64,000 nucleotides of DNA from Strongylocentrotus purpuratus (lineage: Eukaryota > Echinodermata > Echinoidea > Camarodonta > Strongylocentrotidae): positions 34,480,630-34,544,629 of the forward strand of contig NW_022145609.1 of assembly GCF_000002235.5 (NCBI RefSeq), written 5' to 3'. Below the pieces are notes generated by a model. The model was given only the letters and a program-made list of their open reading frames with translations. It was not told the DNA's origin and did no database searches. Shown here piece after piece: positions 55,775-64,000 of this stretch. A program made the translations under genes and the position numbers. Within the stretch, counting starts at the first letter, position 1; every line of letters begins with the position of its first letter.

Positions 55775-58700
55775 GTACACTTTCCATCTCTTACTCTTTT
55801 CCCCCCTCTTACTCTTTTTCCCCATCATAGTTTGTTTCCTAGTCATATACTTGTTTTGACATGTAATGGTATAAGATAGAGGTTTGATAAATTGATATAT
55901 CTGTTTTGTTGCTACATGTATGTTTATCAAATCCTTAAGATTGATAATCTGCACAGAAATGTTTTCTGACAGTAAAATGTGTTTAGTTTAGAACTTCATA
56001 AAATTGTCTTTTCATGTTCTCTCTTTTTTCTTATTTTAAGTCAAGATACTCAGAGAACTCTTCATTTTTTAGTGATAAGTCTTTTTCCTACGTCTTTCAT
56101 GCAAATTGGTGCAGCTAAATATCTACATATGGATTCTACATATGAATATATTTAGCATCCTCTATAAAATGATAACCTACATCACTAAAAGGGTGAATTT
56201 ATGCATCTATGTACAGGTATTTTAGTATTTATAAATGTAGCTGTCATTATTCAAAATATACCTGTACCTGTATGTTGAAAAAAGAGGGATTATATGTTAG
56301 CATGGTAAATATCATGTATATCTCGCTCTGAGAAACGGTTTAAAGATTTTATTGAGAGACTAGAGAGTAATAAATAAAATGGCTTCATGACATTGTTTTA
56401 CTTGCCACTGCTGGCCCATCGTTGACTAGGACTCACTTGCGTCTCCAATGTCTCTTCTACCATTGACATTACCACTGTTCAAGGTTTGAAATCCAGTCTT
56501 ACATCCATGTCTTTTCTGCATGTTATGTTGCCTGTGTACACTGTATCATGCATTTGTAGAGAGTTGAGAGTAAAGATATTATTGATTTTGGGAAATGTCT
56601 GAAGGTTAGAAACACAGTAGATTACACAGAAGAGCAGTACAGATTGTTGCTTATCAGATATGAAGAGAAAATCTAGAAAGAAGAGAAAGTTTGTAAGTGG
56701 AGGAAAATAAAAGGGAGAAAAATTTGAAATGGGGCCAGGGAAAGAAGAAAAAGAATTGTAAAAAAGGGGGAACAAATTGAAGGAGACTATTAAGTAGAAT
56801 AGGAAAAGTGTTCCAATTCAAGAGCATACACTGTACATGTATATAGAGAAAAGTACGAAGAATCATATTTACTATTCCATGATCTTAAGCTTATATTCCA
56901 AGGCTTACTTTTACTTTTGATGAGGTGTTATAGTATCAGTTGCATGATTGTGTTAATGTGAAACTGCTTCATTTCTTTGAATTAAAAAAAATAACACTTA
57001 CTGCTATTCAACAAGATACATGTACCTATATAGCCTTGTGATCCGACATTTGCTCCTGCAACATTTGCTCAGGGCAGTAAAGCGGGACGTTTAGAGAGGA
57101 TAATGTACAAGTGTATTTACTCCTGACTCAGTTTATTTCAAATTGACTGAAAGAATATGAAGAGGTTCTCATATTGAAGCTGTAAAATATAATAATAATA
57201 ACAGTAAATGCTTATGAAGCACACTTGTCTAATATCTTACTCAAGACGCTATACTAAACAAAATACACTTATCTTTCTCAAGAATTTAACAACATAATAG
57301 CATTAGTAACTCTGAGTATAAAATAAAAGCTTTTTAGCATGTTTCTGAAGGTTTCTAAGCATGGAATATTTTTTGAAGGTCACTTGGCAACTTGTTCCAG
57401 AGGATGGCTTATTCAATGGCTTATAGTCTTTTAAAGATGTACTAAGTTTAATAAACCTGGTTTAACATAGTCCACTGATTATGTAGTGCTATGTGTTATG
57501 CTCTTTATTTCATACACATTTTTTGTTTCTGTATTAAACACAATGAGGAAAACAAATGAATCCAGTCATGAAATGAAAATGATAAATCAATTTCTCAATT
57601 GTTTCTTCTTGTAGTTACAGAATTAAGATTAGTTTATGGGATGCAGAGATTAACATGTGGCTTTCCAGTTTCCATCAACTAACTACTATTTTAGTTTTAA
57701 ATTAAACATGGATGCTTTCATGAATGCAGTTTAATGTACTGTGCATATTTCTGTAACTACACATATGTACACAACCATGTGCATGGAATTGAAAGACACA
57801 TTTATAGATATTGTGATGTTTGCTGACTTGTATTTATTCTGTTCATGCACAAGGTGTACTAGTCAAAATCATGTAGTCATTTAATGATAGCTGTATGTGT
57901 GTTTATACCATCATGTAGATGACAGGATTTTGTTCACTTATTAATGTAGAATGCATGTAAATCTTTGTAAAACCACTTTTCTTTATGTAGAATGAGATGA
58001 ACGAGCAAAGAATATTTGTTAATATCCACAAAAAACACATAAAAAAAAGATTATATACAATATAGAAAACAGAGAACACACACAAAATGGAAACATGTCT
58101 ACAAATATACCAGAATTATACAAAGTTAATCAATGGAAGTGAATTTGGGAAACTGCAAATAAAACAGTAATATTATGAAAGGTTTTGAAAATTTCAGAAG
58201 TTAAATGTGTACCGTAATATATTTCTGATCTGGCAATGGCAGGGGCATAATTTTCTACTGTACGCAGTCGAGAATCCATCTAGTTTTTCTTCATATTACC
58301 TTTTTGCCATATTAAGATTGCATCTGTGGGATTTGTATTGAGTTAAGATGAATATATACCTTAATAATTAATACATCTTGTATAGAGTGGTATTCATGAA
58401 TTTAATATAATTATTTAAATTTTCAACTACCATCTATCTGTATATAGATGCTTGAATGTTTTGCAGAAATGCTGGTAAACTTTTCATTCATCAATATAAA
58501 AAATAATTCTTATGTAACTGAATTTTAATCAAAATTTATACCCTCAAATCAATATTACTAGCACAGCCAACAAGGATATAGCATTGTGGTGACAAAGTGT
58601 AAGTTTTGAAGTTTCATGCCTTCAGCTTTAATCAAGTTTTGCCGTGCTCTATATGGTCTCATTCTTCTGCATCACGTCTTCTGAACTTTGCTTACTTGAA

Positions 58701-59424
58701 TAATAACCCCTTATCTTAACATGTCATTTTAGAGGTGGGCAATCGATGGCATGAAAAATGTTGCTTGAGAGTGTAAAAATAAAAATCATGGAATAACTTT
58801 GTTCTACCCTGGAAAGTCTTTCGGAAGAGTCATATCAAAAGAGTTTATTAAATGACAAATCAGTCTGTGAACAATAATGTTCTTAATGCTGGAAATTAAT
58901 GCCCTGGTATGCTTTTGCTTTTCTGATTATTTATGCCTCTAGCTCTGCATCCTTTTCTGGTTTTGGGGTATCTGTTTTTTGGTGGTTTAGATTTTAATTC
59001 TTGTGGACTCGATCTTTTATATAATTCTTCTGTCAACATTTCACTGTTTATGGACTGACAGAGGTAAAAACAACCGTTTGCTTTTAAGTAGTTATAATCA
59101 CAATCATTTAGTAAACACTCTTTGTCATTTGTATAAACTTTATATAACCACCTTTACAAGGCCCCTTTAAATAAAGAAAGTGGATCATACAAATTGTATA
59201 TTGCAATTTTTCTATAAAATTTTTTCCAGTAAAAGAACTGTTGACAAAGGGATTGATATTTCATGTGTAATTTTGGCGTTCCTGATGTTTTAACAGTTAA
59301 TAAATTAAATGAAAAAATAATGATTGTAGCATTGAAAATTTAGTGTTCTGAAATCTGAAATTAAGACTGAAGATTTCACAATGACACATCCCCTTGGAGA
59401 AACCATCCCAGCTTTACTTGGGAT
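55775..59424. other. Non-coding, intron-like stretch
   Basis: AT-rich, with no exon recognised. It holds the Helitron-type 3' end at 58240-58283. The 98- and 70-codon minus frames near 56480-56870 lie in A-rich sequence and are not supported. Confidence 0.55.
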
Positions 59425-59929
59425 CAGGGGCGTACGCAGGATTTTTTGAAGGGGGGGGTTTTAAAATCTGACCCAAAAATTTTGCTCCCGAAAATTTGAA
59501 AATCGCGCCGGCCGAAAAGTCGCTCAGTGGGGGGGGGGGGGTAAGCGGACACTTTTTTATTTTTATTTTGGTAGTCCAAAAAAAAATTGCAACGACTCAG
59601 CCAACAGAAAAGTCGCTCAGTGGGGGGGGGGGGGGGGGGGGGGGGGGTGGGGGGGGGGGGGGTAAGAGGACACCTTTTTTTTTTTTTTGGTCTCAAAATT
59701 TGAAAATTTGACATTTTGCTCCGTTGGGGGGGGGGGTAAGGTCACCTTTTTTAGGTCAGCCATGGGGGTAATTTTTTTTTTTTTTTTTTTTTTTTAAATA
59801 ATTAAAAAAAAAAAAAAAATCCAAAGGGGGGGTGGGGGGTTTTAGGGATTTTTTAGGGGGGTTTACACACATAAAAATACCAAAGGGGGGGGTTTAACCC
59901 CCCAAACACCCCCCCTGCGTACGTGCCTG
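59425..59929. mobile_element. hAT-like MITE with G/C runs, copy 2 (inverted)
   Basis: The ends CAGGGGCGTACGCAGG and CCTGCGTACGTGCCTG are flanked by an exact 8-bp duplication CTTGGGAT (59417-59424, 59930-59937). Internal G-runs and AAAAGTCGCTCAGTGGGG words are the reverse of copy 1 at 19284-19703, with an extra internal repeat. Confidence 0.9.
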
Positions 59930-60311
59930 CTTGGGATTATGAATAATATGAATTTGGGAAGTTTACAGCTCTACTTTTGATGAAATTTTCTGCTGAACAA
60001 CCTTTTCTTCTGCACAGTGCTAAGTTCTATAAAAGCATGCTCTTCTTGTCTACCTGAACTGTGTAAAAGTTTATACAGCTTGCCTTTAGAATTAGCAGAT
60101 AATACAATTACTACATTGTTGGTTAGAAATAGCTTGCAAAAATCTACATGCAATTGCTTGCTTTTTAGTGACTCTAATCTAAGATTACAGATTATCTAGC
60201 ATGTGTGAACTTTATTTTTATATTTTGCTTGCAAATTTAGTGCTTATATAGTAGCTTGTCTGTGGCTTAAATCAGACAAACAATAAAGTTTAATGAGTGT
60301 ATGATTTCAAG

Positions 60312-60656
60312 TTGGGTGTTAGTGTTAGTGTTTAGAGCAGTCAAGAGCTCTTAATTAAATCAGGCTAAAAATTTGTTAATGAAATTAAGAGCATGATACT
60401 GATATCAATATCAATAGCCTAACACTAACACCGAACCGGAAAGCAACATTTACTTAATCCCTAGGGGCTAGTGATAGTGAATAGGACATTTGTAGCAAAG
60501 GTCGGTTCAGCAGACGGCAATTTTACAAAATCAATAACACTATTTATAAGCTACCGGAAGTTGATGATATTCAGAGGTCAAAGCCTTAAAACAAGCTGAT
60601 TTCCATTTCGGTGTTTAGGCATGGTGCTAGTGTTTATTAAACACTAACACCAAACC
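60312..60656. mobile_element. Foldback element with GTGTTAGTGTT motif
   Basis: GGTGTTAGTGTTAGTGTTTAG at left, with inverse copies CTAACACTAACACCGAACC (about 60418) and AACACTAACACCAAACC (about 60640). Boundaries are approximate. Confidence 0.45.
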
Positions 60657-60660
60657 TTAA

Positions 60661-61143
60661 AGGTATTACAAAGTTTTGGGAAATTTTGAAAAATGGGTGG
60701 ATAGTGATTCTTTACAATTCCAATATATTTGGATGCCCCTGTGAATGTATGCAAAACACCAGAAATTTTAGCCCATAAAACACTTTAGCTTTCGAGAAAA
60801 ATTTAATATAAAGATTTACCGGTGCTCCCGGTAAATTTTGATAAATTTTTTAATAGCGCCTAGGGTCGTATAATGGTAGCTGCGAACATGAAAATCTCAG
60901 AATATGTAGTTTTTACATATAATTTTTGAATGGGAATAGCTCATCGGTCGATTTTATTCAAGAAACATTGTTTTATAGCTTAATTAATATATTAACCTTG
61001 AGAGCGAGCTATATTACAATTCCATAACTTTAGACTCAATTTCAACCGCGACAACAATTACTGAATATTGTAGGATCGCTTATGCTTCAAGCATGTTCAT
61101 TTGAACCAAATTCATGACCCCATACCAAAACTTTGTATTACCT
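60661..61143. mobile_element. TTAA-type MITE
   Basis: The ends AGGTATTACAAAGTTTTGG and CCAAAACTTTGTATTACCT are inverted with one mismatch. TTAA flanks both (60657-60660, 61144-61147), as for piggyBac- or Kolobok-type elements. A truncated relative is at 1556-1747. Confidence 0.85.
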
Positions 61144-61502
61144 TTAAATCTAAATTTAAAAAAAGCTTTCTAGAGATGGTCTCATTTTGGATATTAATCT
61201 TGATTCCAAAATATTTGTTTTCTTGAATCTTCCTTTTTTTGGGGGGGGGGGGGATGGTACATATGTTCTTTCTTTTAAAAAAGCTTCATTGAAAGGAGTG
61301 GCAAAAAATGGAATTTCATGGTTAATGCAACTAAAAAATGTTTGCATTGAGTCTATATTTGCCTGTTAAGATCCTGCATGCAATGCTGGTAACATTTCTT
61401 ATTTTTTTTTTTTACATTGTAAGGAAAGTGCTTGGAAATATCTTGTCAACACATTCAACATTGCTTTTGTGATATTTTCTTTGTGTTTTTTCTTCATCAT
61501 AG

Positions 61503-61768
61503 GTATGGAAACACCTTGTGCCTTTTGGATGCAACGTATCGCACCACGAAGTACGCACTACCCTTGTTCTTTTTGGCGGTGAAAACCAACTACGGTTATA
61601 GCGTAGTTGGGGAGTTTGTCGTACAATTTGAGACCACTGCAGCAATCAAGCAGGGATTGTGTACCATCCAGAAATGGATGTCTGAGGAAGGCATTGCATG
61701 GAATCCGTAATTTTTTATGACAGATTTTTCAGAACGTGAAATCAATGCCATCGAACAGATCTTTCCAG
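61503..61768 (+). CDS. CARF-like/MULE gene, MULE transposase exon e
   Basis: Acceptor TCATCATAG, donor GTAATA. It enters with the third base of a codon (joining AG from 46931 would give Arg) and leaves one base. It encodes YGNTLCLLDATYRTTKYALP, LFFLAVKTNYGYSVVGEFVV, then FMTDFSEREINAIEQIFP. This is the start of a MULE-type transposase domain, with the first catalytic-type Asp in LLDATY and the second in MTDFS. One in-frame TAA (61708-61710) falls between WNP and FFMTD, where relatives have a sense codon, so this copy is damaged or the locus is a pseudogene. Confidence 0.85.
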
Positions 61769-62258
61769 GTAATAGCAATGATAAAAGTATTGTACGTTTC
61801 TTCACAATATATGTTGCAGTCTTTGAAAATACATGTTCAATTTAAGGATCAATTGAAATGTAATTATACTGAATGATTAAAATCTTTAAATCTGTAGAGT
61901 GATAAGATATGCCATCAATTTTAAATGCATTGTCTATCAGGGTTTTCTTCAGCAATAACATTGTACTGGCCCTATATATGTGTTGATGCATTTAGAAATC
62001 TCTTTGCATGGTCATAAAATACAAAAAATGGTTATTGACAGTACATAATTTATTAAAACCATATTGAATCATAATAAGATTTGTTTGTATTCAAGACATA
62101 TGTAGATGATGTACTTTTGTTTTATTTTACTATCGCAGATCACCTCTTGTTTTTGTCAGAATCTTTTTCTTCTTCTTATTTCTTTCTTTCAGATTTTTGT
62201 GAGCTCGCTAACTCAATTATAACGATGTACTTTTGTTTTGTTTATTATTTTTTTGCAG

Positions 62259-62500
62259 CATGCACTGTCTTTCTCTGTGATTTTCACAGAGAACAAGCAT
62301 GGACACGATGGGTCCGGAAGATAGAAAATGGTGTTGCTTCGTGCAAGTAGAAAGTGCTCTCCATGCTGAGAAGATGTGCCCATGCCACTGAGCCATCAGA
62401 GTACAATGCTGCATTGGAATACCTCAAGGCTTCTAAAGAATGGCAGGAAAACCCAAAACTACAGAAGTGGTTCACCAAACAGTGGATTCCACATTCTAAG
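62259..62500 (+). CDS. CARF-like/MULE gene, MULE transposase exon f
   Basis: Acceptor TATTTTTTTGCAG, donor GTAAAG. It completes Ala and encodes CTVFLCDFHREQAWTRWVRK, then VLSMLRRCAHATEPSEYNAA, then a WQENPKLQKWFTKQWIPHSK end. The CDFHREQAW block is typical of the MULE/CARF-like family. A second in-frame stop (TAG, 62348-62350) interrupts it between SCK and KVLSML. The third catalytic residue and any SWIM-type zinc finger would lie in later exons, not seen here. The donor is only a few bases from the TIR element that follows. Confidence 0.85.
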
Positions 62501-62510
62501 GTAAAGCCCC

Positions 62511-63260
62511 AGTCCCATATAAAGCCGGACCAGCACGGACGAGCACGGACCACTCCGGACCAATCCTGGACCATGGTCTGGGGTGATCCGGGATGGTCCG
62601 GGATGTTTTGTTCAAAAAATCGCAACCGCCGACCCTCTCCCCGGACCCAACACAGTACCACTACGGACCGCCCCGGACCGTCCGGGCATAGCCCCGGCAG
62701 CAGTACAGATCATTCCAGACCCAGCACGGAGCCGCCACGGACCGTCCCGGACCACCCCGGTGCCAACACGGTGCCAACACGGATGACACCGGACCATCCC
62801 GGTGCCAACACAAATCATCCCGGAACGCCCCGGTGCCAACACGGATCGCCCCGGCAGAGCCCCGGATCATCCAGGGTGATCCGTGTCGCCACTGTGCTGG
62901 GTCCGGGATCATCCGTAGGGGCGCCGGGGTGATCCGGGGTCAATAACTCACTCCCGGACTGCCACGGATCAACACGGACCGCCCCGGCCCCACTACGGAT
63001 GACCCCGGACCCTGCACGGTGGCTACACGGATCACCCCGGATCAAACTATTGTCCCGGACCGTCCCGGACCACCCCGGCAGTTTTTGACCGTCAAAAACA
63101 TCCGGGGTCGACTCCTGGACCGCCCAGGACCATCCAGGACCATCCAGGACCATCCAGGACCACCCCGGTGCCAACACGTTGTCAACACGGACCGAATCCC
63201 GGATCACCCCGGATGGGGTCCGGGATGGTCTGGGACGGTCCAGGACGTATATGGGACTGT
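62511..63260. mobile_element. ~750-bp foldback TIR element rich in CGGACC/GGTCCG
   Basis: The ends CAGTCCCATATA (62511-62522) and TATATGGGACTG (63249-63260) are inverted repeats, with AAGC-like sequence extending them outward. The interior is a dense quasi-repeat of GGACC, CACGGA, CCGGTGCCAACACGGA and their complements, giving strong self-pairing. Overlapping frames on both strands, rich in P, R, H, D and T, are artefacts. No clear target duplication. Confidence 0.75.
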
Positions 63261-64000
63261 AGCTTAAGAAAGAAGCAGTGTCTGTCCTTCTATGAGACTT
63301 TTGCCACACAGTTTCATTCTATCTTTTAAAAACTGGTGGTGCCCAGTTTCAAACTGGAATATTGTGGAATGTGATATGTTCCATTATTAACTGTATCAGA
63401 CATCTGAGCAGGGCAATTTTTGAATGTTATTGCCCTCAAGGTTTGATGGATAAGCCAACAAAATTACAATATTTTAGCCCGCTCAGAAAAGTCAATGGGA
63501 TTTTGTGTGTAATTTGCCGGTCAATATGGTTATACAGTAAACCAATGAACAAATATTTTAGCCCGCTCAGAAAAGTCAATGGGATTTGTGTGTAATTTGC
63601 CGGTCAATATGATTATACAGTAAACCAATGAAAAAATATTTTAGCCCGCTCTGAAAAGTCAATGGCAAAATGCGTGTTAAACTAATGAGCAATATTATAG
63701 AGCCAGTTGTAATTTACATCGCGCATCAGCTACTGTAATTTACATCGCGCATCGTGTATAAGAAAATGACCACTTTGCGCAAACTCTATTGTGACGTAAC
63801 AATCACACCCTAGGCAAACTGTTTGCAGTGTATCGAAAATCTGTCAAACACTGAATGAACAATGCTGGTTTGACAATGTTTTTGCAACTTCTAATGCTAG
63901 GAAACCCTGTGTAGCCTACATAATTTAAGAGTATAAGATAGTAAGAGTTTCTTGTTTGCTCTAGATGTCTGATGTGGTTAATAATAGTAATATTGACTGC
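63261..64000. repeat. Downstream non-coding with short tandem duplication
   Basis: TATTTTAGCCCGCTCAGAAA followed by AGTCAATGGGATTTTGTGTG recurs three times (about 63469, 63555, 63636; ~85-bp units). TAATTTACATCGCGCATC is doubled near 63712 and 63736. No further MULE exon is recognised before the window ends. Confidence 0.6.

Larger units (their letters stand above)
47084..58283 (+). mobile_element. Candidate Helitron carrying a captured KIF13 fragment
   Basis: The left end begins TCCATTATTTTGATATGCC after an A, followed by GCCGGAGGCATTATGTTTTG, GTCGTCCGTCC and two ~150-bp units. It is a diverged version of the 5' part of the complete Helitron at 35315-36434. The right end has GGGGCATAATTTTCTACTGT, the hairpin ACTG-TACG-CAGT (58257-58268), GAGAATCCAT, then CTAG (58280-58283) followed by T, matching that element's 3' terminus. 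Order and orientation are correct for one element. Between the ends lie nine kinesin exons. That both ends belong to one insertion is inference; two separate partial copies are possible. Confidence 0.4.

Noticed and set aside
62354-63309. Pro/Arg/His-rich frames of 67-192 codons on both strands
   Set aside because: Apart from the MULE exon up to 62500 they lie in the foldback CGGACC element and reflect its quasi-repeat.

Overview
The window is a repeat-dense, AT-rich segment of an animal nuclear genome. It has split exons with GT-AG introns, long homopolymer and dinucleotide runs, and many small DNA transposons. Repeat types common in marine invertebrate deuterostomes (Helitron families ending in CTAG, G-rich hAT-like elements, echinoid-style repeats), together with an invertebrate KIF13-type kinesin and a CARF/MULE-type gene, suggest an echinoderm, most likely a sea urchin. 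The species cannot be fixed from the sequence alone. There are no bacterial-style operons. Most of the first 40 kb is non-genic.

Layout. 1-6.3 kb: minisatellite, a 3' LINE fragment, an 806-bp hAT-type element, a SINE and two satellite-bearing elements. 6.5-7.2 kb: one clear minus-strand coiled-coil exon beside GA-rich DNA. 7.9-11.4 kb: foldback elements and a large Helitron-like element with a MITE inside it. 12.0-19.0 kb: a fossil LTR retroelement on the minus strand with 5-bp target duplications; it carries a hAT-like hairpin element, a SINE and a CACTA-type MITE. 19.2-25 kb: G/C-run MITEs and a 2.9-kb TIR element holding a ~120-bp satellite. 25-27 kb: GA repeats, CTAG-rich DNA and decayed tandem units. 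27.4-34.7 kb: two head-to-tail copies of a ~1.85-kb Helitron-like element, the first split by a 3.5-kb TIR element carrying about 50 copies of a ~46-bp satellite. 35.3-39.9 kb: a complete 1.1-kb Helitron, then a minisatellite array split by a third, inverted ~1.85-kb Helitron-like copy. 40-41 kb: a second block of the ~46-bp satellite.

Genes of the last 23 kb, all on the plus strand. Four exons (40.99-46.93 kb) encode a CARF (ALS2CR8)-like domain. Two exons (61.50-62.50 kb) encode a MULE-type transposase domain. In invertebrates these two domains occur in one protein, and the flanking intron phases match (AG|G), so they look like one gene, now carrying two in-frame stops. Between them, in what would be its intron, lie nine exons of a KIF13/Khc-73-type kinesin-3 covering neck/stalk, FHA and post-FHA regions, without motor or tail. 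This kinesin block is bracketed by a Helitron 5'-type end at 47084 and a Helitron 3'-type end (hairpin plus CTAG|T) at 58283, of the same family and orientation as the complete copy at 35315-36434.

The most interesting hypothesis is therefore that a Helitron captured a multi-exon, intron-containing piece of KIF13 and inserted it into an intron of a CARF-MULE gene. A dead tandem copy of one FHA exon lies inside the block.
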